Below, one piece after another: positions 19,967 through 32,336 of a DNA stretch of 64,000 bases. Position 1 is the stretch's first letter. The number at the start of each line of letters is the position of its first letter. The notes beneath the pieces were generated by a model. The model saw nothing but the letters and a program-made list of their open reading frames with translations, searched no databases and was not told the origin of the DNA. Source of the DNA: Paenalcaligenes hominis (GTDB taxonomy: Bacteria; Pseudomonadota; Gammaproteobacteria; Burkholderiales; Burkholderiaceae_B); assembly GCF_011927625.1 (NCBI RefSeq), contig NZ_JAATIZ010000002.1:186001-250000 (forward strand), written 5' to 3'. A program made the position numbers and the translations under genes.

Positions 19967-21511
19967 GTGAAATACCGCGACTTACGTGACTTTATCCAAC
20001 AGCTCGAAAAAGCGGGTGAACTTAAACGTATCACCCAACCTATTTCCACTCATTTAGAAATGACAGAAATCGGAGATCGGGTATTACGAGCCGAGGGCCC
20101 TGCACTCTTGTTTGAGCAGCCCATCCACTTAAATCAACCTGCCAAAATCCCTGTGCTAGCCAACCTGTTTGGCACACCAAAACGTGTAGCGTGGGGAATG
20201 GGTGCGGATGACATCAGCGCCTTGCGCGATGTAGGCGAGCTTTTAGCTAATTTACGTGAACCCGAGCCACCTCGCGGTCTAAAAGACGCTTTCTCAAAGA
20301 TTTCTATGCTGAAGTCTGCTTTGTGGGATATGGCGCCTAAACAAGTCAAAAGCCCGCCGTGCCAAGACATTGTGCTCGAAGGCGCCGACGTGAATCTTGA
20401 TGATATCCCCCTGCAATACTGCTGGCCCGGTGATGCCGCCCCCCTATTAACCTGGGGGTTAGTCATTACCAAGGGGCCAAATGCCCGGCGCCAAAACTTA
20501 GGCATTTATCGTCAACAGCAAATCGGCCGCAATAAGCTCATTATGCGCTGGCTCTCACACCGAGGGGGCGCCCTCGACTTTAGAGACCACGCTTTGGCTA
20601 ATCCTGGCGAGCCCTTTCCTATTGCCGTCGCATTAGGTTGCGATCCCGCTACAATCTTAGGTGCCGTCACACCTGTCCCTGACAGTCTTTCCGAATACCA
20701 ATTTGCGGGATTATTGCGTGGCTCTCGTACCGAGTTAGCTAAGGCTATTGGCAGTGATCTCTCCGTACCGGCTTATGCGGAAATTGTGCTCGAGGGCCAT
20801 ATTCTGCCTAGTAGCCACCCCGATGCGGTTCGCCCCGAGGTACCCGAGGGCGTTAATCCTCTACCCGCCTCCGATTACGAAATGGCCTTAGAGGGTCCTT
20901 ACGGTGACCATACGGGCTATTACAATGAACAAGACTGGTTCCCTGTATTTACCGTAGAGCGCATTACTATGCGCCGCAACCCTATCTATCACAGTACTTA
21001 TACTGGCAAACCGCCTGATGAGCCTGCAGTATTAGGGGTAGCCTTAAACGAGGTCTTTGTGCCTTTATTAAAACGTCAATTACCTGAAATTGTCGATTTT
21101 TACCTACCTCCCGAAGGCTGCAGTTATCGGCTCGCCGTCGTCTCCATTCGCAAGCAATACGCCGGGCATGCTAAGCGCGTTATGTTTGGGGTCTGGAGTA
21201 TTTTGCGCCAGTTTATGTACACAAAATTTATTGTTGTGGTAGATGAAGACATCGACACGCGCGACTGGAAAGAGGTCGTGTGGGCCATGACGACTCGTAT
21301 GGATCCTGTACGCGACACGGTGCTAGTGGAAAACACACCCATTGATTATTTAGATTTTGCCTCGCCAGTGTCGGGGTTAGGCGGCAAGATGGGGATGGAT
21401 GCAACGAACAAGTGGCCCGGCGAAACTCAGCGCGAGTGGGGTCGCGTCATCAACATGGACCCAGAGGTAGTTAAAAAAGTCGACAGCCTTTGGAGCGATC
21501 TAGGCCTATAG
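19967..21511 (+). CDS. ubiD: 4-hydroxy-3-polyprenylbenzoate decarboxylase
   Basis: prFMN-dependent decarboxylase of ubiquinone synthesis. N-terminus [21 protein letters not shown] closely follows E. coli UbiD; further landmarks are GPALLFEQP, the [18 protein letters not shown] segment, [11 protein letters not shown] with the active-site Glu and the [10 protein letters not shown] tail. I favour GTG at 19967 (514 residues, GGAG 12 bases upstream), matching the family N-terminus; a GTG at 19943 lacks a ribosome site. It needs UbiX-made prFMN; ubiX is not in the window. A strong hairpin follows the stop. Confidence 0.93.
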   Translation: MKYRDLRDFIQQLEKAGELKRITQPISTHLEMTEIGDRVLRAEGPALLFEQPIHLNQPAKIPVLANLFGTPKRVAWGMGADDISALRDVGELLANLREPEPPRGLKDAFSKISMLKSALWDMAPKQVKSPPCQDIVLEGADVNLDDIPLQYCWPGDAAPLLTWGLVITKGPNARRQNLGIYRQQQIGRNKLIMRWLSHRGGALDFRDHALANPGEPFPIAVALGCDPATILGAVTPVPDSLSEYQFAGLLRGSRTELAKAIGSDLSVPAYAEIVLEGHILPSSHPDAVRPEVPEGVNPLPASDYEMALEGPYGDHTGYYNEQDWFPVFTVERITMRRNPIYHSTYTGKPPDEPAVLGVALNEVFVPLLKRQLPEIVDFYLPPEGCSYRLAVVSIRKQYAGHAKRVMFGVWSILRQFMYTKFIVVVDEDIDTRDWKEVVWAMTTRMDPVRDTVLVENTPIDYLDFASPVSGLGGKMGMDATNKWPGETQREWGRVINMDPEVVKKVDSLWSDLGL

Positions 21512-21541
21512 AAAAACAGCCCTCGTAGTGAGGGCTGCTTT
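21512..21541. terminator. bidirectional terminator between ubiD and yqj operon
   Basis: CAGCCCTC-GTAGT-GAGGGCTG (21517-21537) is flanked by GAAAAA on the left and CTTTC on the right. On the minus strand the stem is followed by TTTTTC, so it ends the yqj operon well and probably also ubiD. Confidence 0.8.
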
Positions 21542-21557
21542 CATTATGATGAGGCCA

Positions 21558-21980
21558 TTAAAATGGCCCGATAACCGTCGATTTCGACCGGCTTCTAGGC
21601 TGTATATAGCGCTCTTGCTTTTTTGCGTGTAAATGCTGATAGGCCCCAAATAGGCGCCAAGCCGTTAACGCCATTGCGCCAAGACGCCATTTCTTTTTAC
21701 CAAGGACGCTGCTTAATAACGCAGAAGCACCAGAAAATAAAAGAGGGTAGCGTCGTCCTGACGAGAAAATAAGATCAACCCACGACCCCATCCCTGCACC
21801 TAAGCCTGAACTTAAACCGTGGGTAAGTTGGCTACGGACTACATTGAATAACGTGCTGGGTTCAAGGCTATGGCTTAGCTCGGAGGCCACTTTGCACAGT
21901 TGACCACGCTCTACTGCTGCTCGCGCTCGTAACACCTCGATACGAACTTTACGCTCTAAATAAGGATTGGATTTAGCCAT
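21558..21980 (-). CDS. YqjK-like protein of the yqjDEK operon
   Basis: A 140-residue basic protein, third gene of a yqjD-yqjE-yqjK-like set. The N-terminus is charged and helical (YLERKVRIEVLRARAAVERGQL); the central part (LTHGLSSGLGAGMGSWVDLIF, LLFSGASALLSSVLG) is mildly hydrophobic, and the C-terminus is basic. The family has no established function. It overlaps the yqjE stop by one base, and the assignment rests mostly on position. Confidence 0.65.
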   Translation of the reverse strand: MAKSNPYLERKVRIEVLRARAAVERGQLCKVASELSHSLEPSTLFNVVRSQLTHGLSSGLGAGMGSWVDLIFSSGRRYPLLFSGASALLSSVLGKKKWRLGAMALTAWRLFGAYQHLHAKKQERYIQPRSRSKSTVIGPF

Positions 21981-22366
21981 TATGCGTCCTCATCGTCGGT
22001 ACGTAACCGATCCAATAACTGAATATCGCGCCCTAGCTCATCAAGAGTCACAGCAAAGGGCATAGGCTCTCGGGTTAAACGCCGCACGATCCTAAGACTA
22101 AAAACAATGGCTAACACCGCATACACGGCCATTAATATGCCTATTGCCCAATATCTATATTCCGTAGGCCAAAATAACAAAGCAATCCACAAACTAAAAA
22201 CCAAAATAGCAAGGGTAGAAAATAGCAATGCCCCCGCAAATAAGGCTAATAACTGGATTAAACTGGCTTTTTGTTCACCGGCCTCAAGAGCAAAAATCTC
22301 GAGCCGAGTGCGTAAGATAGAAAGTGCGGTACTACCTAGAGCACCAACACGGTGTCTTAATGACAT
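21980..22366 (-). CDS. yqjE: YqjE-like membrane protein (phage-holin superfamily)
   Basis: A 128-residue inner-membrane protein. It has an N-terminal amphipathic part (LRTRLEIFALEAGEQKASL), two membrane helices (about residues 38-65 and 75-95) and an acidic cytoplasmic tail ending in TDDEDA. This pattern is that of YqjE, which accompanies the ElaB/YqjD family. It lies 60 bases after yqjD, with a strong terminator hairpin between, and its stop overlaps the next gene. Precise role unknown. Confidence 0.8.
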   Translation of the reverse strand: MSLRHRVGALGSTALSILRTRLEIFALEAGEQKASLIQLLALFAGALLFSTLAILVFSLWIALLFWPTEYRYWAIGILMAVYAVLAIVFSLRIVRRLTREPMPFAVTLDELGRDIQLLDRLRTDDEDA

Positions 22367-22383
22367 GCTCTGCCCTTTTATTG

Positions 22384-22416
22384 GTAAAAAAGCCCTTTAC
22401 ACAAAGTAAAGGGCTT
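22384..22416 (-). terminator. intrinsic terminator between yqjD and yqjE
   Basis: On the minus strand an 11-bp perfect stem, AAGCCCTTTAC and its complement with a 5-nt loop (22390-22416), is followed by TTTTTTAC. It lies 10 bases after the yqjD stop, before yqjE in the same direction. Confidence 0.85.
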
Positions 22417-22425
22417 GAAGTGGGT

Positions 22426-22743
22426 TTATTTGCGGCTAACTAGCATCCCAAATAACAAGCCGACTAAGCCGGCAATACCAATCGCTTGCCAAGGGTTGTC
22501 GTGAACATAATGATCAGTTGCTTTGACGGCCTCGCGTCCACGTTCCACCATGATCTCTTGGGTATCGTGTAAGGCCTCACGAGTAGTACGTAAAGAGTTT
22601 AATGCTGCTTCGCGCATTTCGTTGGCCTTATCACCGGTGGCCTCTGCTGCGTCTCGCAACAAACGCTCTGCGTCGTCTAAGCTGCTTTTCACATTGTCAA
22701 TTAGCTCATTTTCTGCTTTACGTGCATCATTCTTAGTTACCAT
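22426..22743 (-). CDS. yqjD: ElaB/YqjD family (DUF883) membrane-anchored ribosome-associated protein
   Basis: A 105-residue tail-anchored protein: a long charged helix (about residues 5-75, with repeated heptad-like Leu and Ala) followed by the family signature HDNPWQAIGIAGLVG and a C-terminal membrane helix ending in LVSRK. E. coli homologues bind ribosomes at the membrane in stationary phase. It heads the yqjD-yqjE-yqjK set, but a terminator right behind it suggests that it is made in excess over the other two. Confidence 0.87.
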   Translation of the reverse strand: MVTKNDARKAENELIDNVKSSLDDAERLLRDAAEATGDKANEMREAALNSLRTTREALHDTQEIMVERGREAVKATDHYVHDNPWQAIGIAGLVGLLFGMLVSRK

Positions 22744-22919
22744 AACGAACTCCTAGGGTTAAGAGAAAACAGGATTGGTATACCTATACTTTACCACTTG
22801 ATGCAAAGCTCTAGTTTAGATTCTCTGCAAAGCGTGTAAATTTAATTTCATGCTACTTGATTTCAATCGATGCCGCTGCAAACCAAACCCCCAGTTTGTA
22901 AGAATTTATCGCAAAAACT

Positions 22920-23561
22920 TTATGACTCAACTTTTTGACGTGTGCCAAAAATACGATCGCCTGCATCGCCCAAACCAGGAATAATATAACCGTGCTCATC
23001 TAAGTGGCTATCGATGGATGCGGTATAGATCTCTACGTCTGGATGCGCGTCTTGAACTGCTTTGATGCCCTCGGGAGCAGCCACTAAGACTAAAGCGCGA
23101 ATGGTTTTACAACCCGCCTTTTTCAGTAAATCAATAGTAGCTACTAACGACCCACCTGTGGCCAACATGGGGTCAATAATTAATGCAAAGCGTTGATCTA
23201 GCTCGCCAACTAAGCGCTCTAGGTAGGTTTGAGCCTCTAGGGTTTCCTCGTTGCGGGCAATACCAATGACCGAAACCTTGGCGCCAGGAACGAGGCTTAA
23301 TACCCCGTCCAGCATGCCTATACCAGCCCGTAAAATAGGCACCACTGTTATTTTTTTACCTGCGATTTTTTCTACGTTTATCTCGCCACACCAACCGTTA
23401 ATTGCAGTACTTTCCAAAGGCAGATCTTTAGTGGCTTCGTAGGTTAAGAGTGCCGCAATTTCTTGTGACATTTCCCTAAAGTTTTTTGTACTTAGGTCGG
23501 CCCGACGCATCAGCCCAAGTTTATGACGAATCAGGGGGTGTTGGATTTCATGTATTGCCAT
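22920..23561 (-). CDS. upp: uracil phosphoribosyltransferase
   Basis: Salvages uracil with PRPP to UMP. Motifs: [19 protein letters not shown] at the N-terminus, [13 protein letters not shown], the PRPP loop [14 protein letters not shown] and [10 protein letters not shown] at the C-terminus. I take ATG 23561 (213 residues), which matches the usual Upp N-terminus; an ATG at 23594 adds 11 atypical residues. Neither has a strong ribosome site. It lies alone between yqjD and dacB, all on the minus strand. Confidence 0.95.
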   Translation of the reverse strand: MAIHEIQHPLIRHKLGLMRRADLSTKNFREMSQEIAALLTYEATKDLPLESTAINGWCGEINVEKIAGKKITVVPILRAGIGMLDGVLSLVPGAKVSVIGIARNEETLEAQTYLERLVGELDQRFALIIDPMLATGGSLVATIDLLKKAGCKTIRALVLVAAPEGIKAVQDAHPDVEIYTASIDSHLDEHGYIIPGLGDAGDRIFGTRQKVES

Positions 23562-23639
23562 GTCGTATTCTTTAAAAAGATCTTTGGGGCTCATAGGAAT
23601 GAGCGAGTACTAAGTGATTTTAAGCTATTTGCGCTGAAT

Positions 23640-25073
23640 TTACTGCTCGGCCAACCACTTTACTAAGGCATCGTCAAAAGGGCGTACTGCAGCTGTTCCC
23701 TCGCCATTTACCATGCTAACCATAATATAACGCTTGCCGCTGCTGCCCAGTACATACCCAGCCAAAGCCCGAGCATCGCGCAAGGTACCAGTTTTCAAAT
23801 GGGCCCGACCCTGAACCTCATCATCGCGTAAACGACGACGCACCGTGCCATCTACCCCAGAAATAGCCAAAGAGGAAATAAACTCTGGCATATAGTTTGA
23901 CTGCCAGATCACATCAAGCATTTGAGCCATGCCATTGGCTGTGACACGGGCTTCGCGCGCTAAGCCAGAGCCATTTGAAACGCGCCAACCGGCAGTGTTA
24001 ATGCCCTGTGCACGTAGAATTTGAATCACTGCATTTTCTGCTGAGCCCACCGTAGCGCCATTGCCATTAATCTGGTTGCCTACGCTTAGCAACAGCAAAG
24101 TAGCCATAACGTTATTGCTTTGCTTGTTAATTACGCGTATTTGATCGGCTAAACTACGGGAATCTTGCCAAACTAAGGCTTGGGCTTGACGAGGAACGGC
24201 CCCGGCACTGATATCGTGCGCTAAGGTGCCCCCGAGCTCTTTCCAAATCATTTTAAAGACACCGTCAAAGAAAGCCTGCTGACCCATAGTAAGGCGATAC
24301 ACACTGAACTCGCCACACGAGCCGGCTGCTGTGCCTGAGGCTTGTACGGTTACGCCATTGGGCGCGGATTGAATTCGCGTTCCCACTACGGGCGAGCCAG
24401 GGCAACGCTGGTCGCTCCACTGCACTTGATTTTCCAGGCGTACTCCAGGGATGGGGGGGTCGATAAACCCAACCCACTTTTTGTTTTTTGAATCCGGTTG
24501 AAAAACCAAACGTGAGGCACCAAAACCTACCATCATTGCGTCAGGGCTGGCGTTGTAGGGACGATCCCCGGCCCCATCAAAGGCATAGGTGTCTGTGGTC
24601 ACCTGACCGAAAACTTGACGATCAATGATGACTTGGCTTAGGTTTTTAATGCCGCGCATCCGTACATCGCGTAATAAGTCCCAAAGATCGGGCACAGAGA
24701 ACATTGGGTTCCCTGATGCTTTGATATAAAGCGGACCATGTAAGGTGCCTTGTTCATCAATACGCGCATTCGGTTGAGTATAAACAGTAGTACGCCAGGT
24801 GTGCTCGGGACCTAAGGCAGATAAGCCCGCCCAAGTGGTAACCATTTTCATTACTGAGGCCGGATTACGGGGCACAGTCGAGTTGTGCTGCACCAGCATA
24901 GGACCATCTACTTCTTTTACCACTAACGATAAAGCCGCATCAGGCAAGCGCGTATTTTTCCACACCTGTTGTAATTCGGCCGGTAACTGTTGAGCCCAAA
25001 GCTGAACACTTATTACACTCAAACCGACAAGCGTCATAGCCCGGTGTCGGATCGCTAAAGCGACAAAGCGCAT
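23640..25073 (-). CDS. dacB: D-alanyl-D-alanine carboxypeptidase/endopeptidase (PBP4 type)
   Basis: Periplasmic peptidase family S13 enzyme trimming peptidoglycan cross-links. A signal peptide covers about residues 1-28, ending near VQLWAQQ. Penicillin-binding motifs are in order: SVMK (SxxK) in NPASVMKMVTTW, SNN (SxN) in NKQSNNVMAT and KTG in AHLKTGTLRDA. The large insertion between SxxK and SxN typical of PBP4 is present. ATG 25073 has GGGGAA seven bases upstream; 477 residues. Divergent from queA. Confidence 0.93.
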   Translation of the reverse strand: MRFVALAIRHRAMTLVGLSVISVQLWAQQLPAELQQVWKNTRLPDAALSLVVKEVDGPMLVQHNSTVPRNPASVMKMVTTWAGLSALGPEHTWRTTVYTQPNARIDEQGTLHGPLYIKASGNPMFSVPDLWDLLRDVRMRGIKNLSQVIIDRQVFGQVTTDTYAFDGAGDRPYNASPDAMMVGFGASRLVFQPDSKNKKWVGFIDPPIPGVRLENQVQWSDQRCPGSPVVGTRIQSAPNGVTVQASGTAAGSCGEFSVYRLTMGQQAFFDGVFKMIWKELGGTLAHDISAGAVPRQAQALVWQDSRSLADQIRVINKQSNNVMATLLLLSVGNQINGNGATVGSAENAVIQILRAQGINTAGWRVSNGSGLAREARVTANGMAQMLDVIWQSNYMPEFISSLAISGVDGTVRRRLRDDEVQGRAHLKTGTLRDARALAGYVLGSSGKRYIMVSMVNGEGTAAVRPFDDALVKWLAEQ

Positions 25074-25248
25074 ACTAGATTCCCCACTAAATACAGTTAA
25101 TAACCACGACATTGCGTTATACAAAATCCCATTCTACACAGCAATACTCAGCTTGTGACACGGCTTTAACCATAAAACCTAGTGTGCAAATGGGCAGAGT
25201 TGCTTAAAATACGACTCTGCGCTTCTCTACAGCTATTATTTATTATCT

Positions 25249-27446
<2,198 letters not shown>

Positions 27447-27510
27447 GCATTACAATAGCCCATTTATTACAATTTCCTGAACAACTTTTTCCCTTTAGTG
27501 GAGCAAACTC

Positions 27511-27852
27511 ATGTCCTTAACTCAAGTCCTTACCTTGATTCCAGCACAAGCGGCTGATGCCCCCAGCGCCTTAGCTAGCATGTTGCCAATTATCTTAATG
27601 TTCGTGATTTTGTACTTTTTGATGATTCGTCCTCAGATGAAACGTCAAAAAGAACATCGCAACTTGGTAGCTAATCTAAGCAAAGGTGACGAAGTCATTA
27701 CAGGTGGTGGCATTGCCGGTACAGTAACCAAGCTTAACGACAACTTCGTTACTATCACCGTGGCCGATATTGCGGACAAGCCTGTTGAAATCATTGTGCA
27801 ACGCCAAGCCGTTAGCTCTGTATTGCCTAAGGGCACCCTCAAATCACTGTAA
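27511..27852 (+). CDS. yajC: SecDF accessory subunit YajC
   Basis: Small inner-membrane partner of SecDF. One membrane helix (about residues 22-43, MLPIILMFVILYFLMIRPQ) ends in the family signature RPQMKRQKEH, followed by a cytoplasmic domain with KGDEVITGGGIAGTV. 113 residues. GTGGAG lies ahead of the ATG. A stem-loop separates it from secD. Confidence 0.95.
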   Translation: MSLTQVLTLIPAQAADAPSALASMLPIILMFVILYFLMIRPQMKRQKEHRNLVANLSKGDEVITGGGIAGTVTKLNDNFVTITVADIADKPVEIIVQRQAVSSVLPKGTLKSL

Positions 27853-27867
27853 TTGGTACGTTCAGGT

Positions 27868-27893
27868 CCCTAGTGATACCTTTGCCACTAGGG
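27868..27893 (+). other. intercistronic stem-loop between yajC and secD
   Basis: An 8-bp perfect stem (CCCTAGTG with its complement CACTAGGG) with a 10-nt loop lies in the 66-base yajC-secD gap. No T-run follows, so it is more likely an mRNA stability or processing element than a terminator. Confidence 0.45.
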
Positions 27894-27918
27894 GCTATGT
27901 GCCGTTGCCGCTAAAACT

Positions 27919-29796
27919 ATGAACCGTTACCCCCTTTGGAAATACCTCACCGTATTGGTGGCGCTCGTCATCGGCGTGCTCTACACCATCCCTAATCTTT
28001 TCGGTGAATCCCCTGCCGTACAAGTTGCCAGCGCTAAATCCATTGTAAAAGTCGATTTATCCACCCTTAATCAAGTGGAGGATATTTTACGTCGCCATCA
28101 AATTGATATGGATGGGGCCTATTTCGAGCAAAATGGGCCTGCCGGCACGGTACGTATTCGTTTCAACTCAACCGACACTCAGCTCAAAGCCAAAGATTTA
28201 TTGGAAAAAGAGCTTATTCGCAATCCCGATGATCCTGATTACACAGTCGCTCTGAATCTGATGTCATCGACGCCGCACTGGCTCACCGCTATTGGCGCCA
28301 AGCCGATGCACTTAGGGTTGGACTTACGCGGTGGCGTGCACTTCTTACTTGAAGTGGACATGCAAGGGGCCTTAACTAGCCGTTACGACTCCCTCGCCTC
28401 TGAAGTACGTACAGCGTTACGCGAGGCTGATATCCGCGCCCAAAGCATCGAACGTCAGGGTCAATCCATTGTGATGGGCTTTGCTTCGGCGGCAGACCGT
28501 GATGCCGCTCAGACCCATTTGCGTCGCCAACTAGCTGACTTGCAGTTCAACCCTAGCGGCTCGGACACTGAGCTTCAAGCGGTGCTGTCTGATCTTTCTA
28601 TTCAGCAAACGCAAGCCAATGCCTTACGTCAAAACATCACCACGCTGCACAATCGTATTAACGAACTTGGCGTCGCTGAACCTATTATTCAGCAGCAAGG
28701 TGCAGACCGCATTGTGGTGCAATTACCGGGTGTCCAAGACGTAGCAAAAGCCAAAGAGATTTTGGGCCGTACCGCTACGCTAGAGATCCGCATGGTCGAT
28801 GATTCACCCACAGCGCTAGCTGCCCTAGCCGCGGGTACTGTTCCTTTCGGTCTAGAACGCTATAAAGACCGTGATGGTCAAGAGCTACTGTTACGCCGTC
28901 AAGTCATCTTAACGGGTGAAAACCTTCAAGACGCTCAGCCTGGACGCGACTCTCAAACGCAACAACCTACCGTTAATTTGACTTTGGATAGCAAAGGGGC
29001 GCGTATTTTCCGCGACGTCACGCGCAACAACATCAATAAACGTATGGCCATTGTTCTCTTTGAGAAAGGCCAAGGCGAAGTCGTGACGGCACCGGTTATT
29101 CGCTCTGAAATTCCTGGCGGACAAGTACAAATCTCAGGCAGTATGGGTGTACAAGAGGCTGCCGATGTGGCTTTGCTGTTGCGCGCTGGTTCGCTAGCTG
29201 CCCCAATGAGCATTATTGAAGAGCGCACCATTGGCCCAAGCCTCGGTGCAGAAAATATCAAACAAGGCTTTAACTCGACTTTATATGGGTTTATTGCCTT
29301 AGCGATTTTCATTATTGTGTACTACCACCTCTTCGGTATTTTCTCTACGCTTGGTCTAACCTTTAATATTCTCTTGCTGTTAGCCGTACTGTCTATGCTG
29401 CAAGCCACGATGACCTTGCCTGGTATTGCCGCGCTGGCATTAACCTTGGGTATGGCGATTGACGCTAACGTACTGATTAACGAGCGGATTCGTGAAGAGC
29501 TTCGCAATGGTCTCAGCCCCCAACAAGCCATTCATGCTGGGTTTGATCGCGCTTGGGCCACCATTTTTGACTCAAACCTGACTAGCTTAATTGTGGGTGT
29601 GGTGTTGCTCTCTTTTGGTTCCGGTCCGGTACGAGGTTTTGCCGTTGTTCATACTATCGGTATTTTGACGTCTATGTTCTCTTCCGTCGTCGGAGTACGT
29701 GCCTTGGTTAACCTTTGGTACGGCGGGCGTCGTCGTCTGAAAACCATTGCTATCGGGCAAGTTTGGAAACCCACTGATTCAAACAAGGCAGACTAA
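27919..29796 (+). CDS. secD: protein translocase subunit SecD
   Basis: RND-type membrane protein that uses the proton-motive force to pull secreted proteins to the periplasm. It has an N-terminal helix (YLTVLVALVIGVLYTIPNLF), the LGLDLRGGVHFLLEVD motif at the start of the large P1 periplasmic domain, then five C-terminal membrane helices with the ALTLGMAIDANVLINERIRE motif, whose Asp is needed for proton flow. 625 residues. Followed two bases later by secF. Confidence 0.97.
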   Translation: MNRYPLWKYLTVLVALVIGVLYTIPNLFGESPAVQVASAKSIVKVDLSTLNQVEDILRRHQIDMDGAYFEQNGPAGTVRIRFNSTDTQLKAKDLLEKELIRNPDDPDYTVALNLMSSTPHWLTAIGAKPMHLGLDLRGGVHFLLEVDMQGALTSRYDSLASEVRTALREADIRAQSIERQGQSIVMGFASAADRDAAQTHLRRQLADLQFNPSGSDTELQAVLSDLSIQQTQANALRQNITTLHNRINELGVAEPIIQQQGADRIVVQLPGVQDVAKAKEILGRTATLEIRMVDDSPTALAALAAGTVPFGLERYKDRDGQELLLRRQVILTGENLQDAQPGRDSQTQQPTVNLTLDSKGARIFRDVTRNNINKRMAIVLFEKGQGEVVTAPVIRSEIPGGQVQISGSMGVQEAADVALLLRAGSLAAPMSIIEERTIGPSLGAENIKQGFNSTLYGFIALAIFIIVYYHLFGIFSTLGLTFNILLLLAVLSMLQATMTLPGIAALALTLGMAIDANVLINERIREELRNGLSPQQAIHAGFDRAWATIFDSNLTSLIVGVVLLSFGSGPVRGFAVVHTIGILTSMFSSVVGVRALVNLWYGGRRRLKTIAIGQVWKPTDSNKAD

Positions 29797-29798
29797 TT

Positions 29799-30743
29799 AT
29801 GGAACTGTTTCGTATTTCACGTATTATCCCCTTCATGCGGCATGTGAAGGTGTTGAACTTAATTAGTTTTGCTGCCTTTATTGCTGCCGTGTTTTTTATC
29901 GTGGTGCGCGGGTTTAATCTCTCCATTGAGTTCACCGGTGGTACGGTCATGGAGGTGCACTACGAGCAAACCGCCCAGGTCGAGGAAATTCGTAACGCTC
30001 TGTCTGACATTGGCTATAGCGATTTTCAAGTGCAAAGCTTTGGTACGTCTCAGGATGTGCTCATTCGTTTGCCTGCTACAGATACCAATGACACTTCGGC
30101 ACAAAGCGAGTCGGTGCTGGCGGCTTTACAAGCCCAACACAGTGACGTAGAGCTACGTCGTGTCGAGTTTGTAGGCCCTCAGGTCGGCCAAGAGCTCGTA
30201 CACAATGGTTTGTTGGCTCTGCTCTTTGTCGTGGTTGGCATTATGGTGTATTTGGCGTTCCGCTTTGAGTGGAAACTTGCCATTGCGTGTGCAATTGCCA
30301 ACCTGCACGACGTGGTCATTATTTTGGGATTTTTTGCTTTGTTCCAGTGGGAGTTTTCCTTGCCGGTCTTAGCAGGTGTGTTGGCTGTGCTGGGGTATTC
30401 CGTCAACGAATCCGTCGTGGTTATGGATCGTATTCGCGAAAACTTCCGCAAACAGCGTCGCATGCCCGTACCAGAAATTATTAACTTGTCTATTACACAA
30501 AACATTTCTCGTACGATCATTACGCATGGCTCAACACAGTTAATGGTGTTATCCATGTTCTTCTTTGGTGGCCCTACGCTGCATTATTTCTCCTTAGCAT
30601 TAACCATTGGGATTTGGTTTGGGATTTACTCGTCTGTGTTTGTGGCGTCGGGTATTTCTCTTGGTCTAGGCTTAAAACGCGAAGACTTAATTCCTAAGCA
30701 AGTGAATAAAGATGAAGAGCCCACCGCTGAAGCGCTTGATTAA
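29799..30743 (+). CDS. secF: protein translocase subunit SecF
   Basis: Partner of SecD. Six membrane helices with a periplasmic loop after the first; motifs GFNLSIEFTGGTVMEV (the SecF form of the D1 motif) and GYSVNESVVVMDRIRENFR. 314 residues, normal. Starts two bases after secD; the transcription unit ends at a perfect 34-base palindrome downstream. Confidence 0.97.
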   Translation: MELFRISRIIPFMRHVKVLNLISFAAFIAAVFFIVVRGFNLSIEFTGGTVMEVHYEQTAQVEEIRNALSDIGYSDFQVQSFGTSQDVLIRLPATDTNDTSAQSESVLAALQAQHSDVELRRVEFVGPQVGQELVHNGLLALLFVVVGIMVYLAFRFEWKLAIACAIANLHDVVIILGFFALFQWEFSLPVLAGVLAVLGYSVNESVVVMDRIRENFRKQRRMPVPEIINLSITQNISRTIITHGSTQLMVLSMFFFGGPTLHYFSLALTIGIWFGIYSSVFVASGISLGLGLKREDLIPKQVNKDEEPTAEALD

Positions 30744-30786
30744 GGCTAATTTAACTTTGCCTGTCCCGCATTACGGCTGGCGATAA

Positions 30787-30828
30787 ACAAAAGGCTGCTT
30801 GATATCAAGCAGCCTTTTGTGCTTTTTA
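30787..30828 (+). terminator. intrinsic terminator after secF
   Basis: A perfectly self-complementary 34-base palindrome (30787-30820; arms begin ACAAAAGGCTGCTTGA) is followed by GCTTTTTA. It ends the queA-to-secF unit; A-rich flanks make it potentially bidirectional. Confidence 0.88.
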
Positions 30829-30935
30829 TACCGCATCCATGTGAATTAACTGCTTTTCATAAGCAGGCACCGTTATAATGCTTGGTTTAACTTTCACTTT
30901 GCCCACGGGGTCTACACCCGCTACGGCTTACTACT

Positions 30936-32336
30936 ATGCAAAAAGATACCCTCACTTCTGATACCGCTACGCCAGCTAGCCCAAAGGCGCCACGCAAACT
31001 TTTTATTCGTACCTTTGGCTGTCAAATGAACGAGTACGACTCCGAGAAAATGGCGGATGTACTGAATAAGTACGGCCCAGTAGAAATGACTACCACTCCG
31101 GACGATGCTGATATTATTCTTTTCAACACCTGTTCAGTACGAGAAAAGGCACAAGAGAAAGTCTTTTCTGACTTAGGGCGGGTGCGTCATCTAAAACAAC
31201 AAAACCCAGAACTCATCATTGGCGTGGGCGGGTGCGTTGCCAGCCAAGAAGGTAAAACCATTATCGAGCGTGCTCCGTATGTGGATGTCGTGTTTGGCCC
31301 TCAGACCTTACACCGTCTACCTGAGCTAATCGTAGAGCGCAAGAAAAAAGGGCGAGCCCAAGTCGATATTAGCTTTCCAGAAATCGAGAAATTCGACAAT
31401 CTACCCCCTGCCCGTATTGATGGCCCCACCGCTTTTGTTTCCATTATGGAAGGCTGCAGTAAATACTGTAGCTTTTGTGTGGTGCCTTATACTCGTGGTG
31501 CTGAAATCTCACGTCCATTTGAAGACGTACTGATCGAAGTCGCTGATCTCGCCGACCAAGGCGTAAAAGAAATCACACTGTTAGGTCAAAACGTCAATGC
31601 TTATCGTGGCGCTATGCCTGATAGCGACGAAATTGCTGACTTTGCGATGTTGCTTGAATACGTACACGAGATTCCAGGTATTGAACGTATTCGTTACACC
31701 ACCTCGCACCCAAAAGAAATGACGTCGCGTCTCATTGAGGCCCACGGCAAACTCCCTAAGTTGGTCCCTTTCTTGCACTTACCCGTGCAAGCAGGTAGCG
31801 ACCGTGTCCTAAGCGCCATGAAACGCGGCTACACCTCATTAGAATTCAAATCTATCGCACGGCGCTTGCGTGCTGCACGCCCCGGCTTAACGCTTTCTTC
31901 GGATTTTATTGTGGGTTTCCCAGGCGAAACCGAGGCCGATTTTGAAAAAACCATGCAACTTATTCAAGATGTCGGGTTTGATACGTCGTTCTCGTTTGTG
32001 TACTCACGTCGCCCTGGCACACCAGCAGCAGATCTAGCGGACGATGTCACCAAAGAGGAAAAATTCAATCGCCTCCATCGCCTCCAAGCTTTGATTAACG
32101 AACAAGCCAATGCCATTGCTCAAAGCATGGTGGGCACTGAACAAGTCGTATTGGTTGAACGCTTATCTAGACGGGACGACAACGAAATTATGGGCCGTAC
32201 CGAAAACAATCGTATCGTCAACTTTCCAGGTCAGTCACGACTCATCGGCCAACTGGTCAAAGTACGCATCACTGAAGCCTTAACCAACACGCTACGCGGT
32301 GAAATTATTACCACCGACACTGTGAGTGGAGCCTAA
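30936..32336 (+). CDS. miaB: tRNA-2-methylthio-N6-dimethylallyladenosine synthase
   Basis: Radical-SAM methylthiotransferase modifying i6A37 of tRNAs that read UNN codons. Three domains: N-terminal UPF0004 with cluster cysteines ([34 protein letters not shown]), radical SAM with CSKYCSFC, and a C-terminal TRAM domain. 466 residues. Its TAA overlaps the ybeZ ATG by one base. Confidence 0.97.
   Translation: MQKDTLTSDTATPASPKAPRKLFIRTFGCQMNEYDSEKMADVLNKYGPVEMTTTPDDADIILFNTCSVREKAQEKVFSDLGRVRHLKQQNPELIIGVGGCVASQEGKTIIERAPYVDVVFGPQTLHRLPELIVERKKKGRAQVDISFPEIEKFDNLPPARIDGPTAFVSIMEGCSKYCSFCVVPYTRGAEISRPFEDVLIEVADLADQGVKEITLLGQNVNAYRGAMPDSDEIADFAMLLEYVHEIPGIERIRYTTSHPKEMTSRLIEAHGKLPKLVPFLHLPVQAGSDRVLSAMKRGYTSLEFKSIARRLRAARPGLTLSSDFIVGFPGETEADFEKTMQLIQDVGFDTSFSFVYSRRPGTPAADLADDVTKEEKFNRLHRLQALINEQANAIAQSMVGTEQVVLVERLSRRDDNEIMGRTENNRIVNFPGQSRLIGQLVKVRITEALTNTLRGEIITTDTVSGA

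Noticed and set aside
28953-29312. 119-codon frame antisense to secD
   Set aside because: SecD is clear on the other strand; the shadow has no recognisable features.
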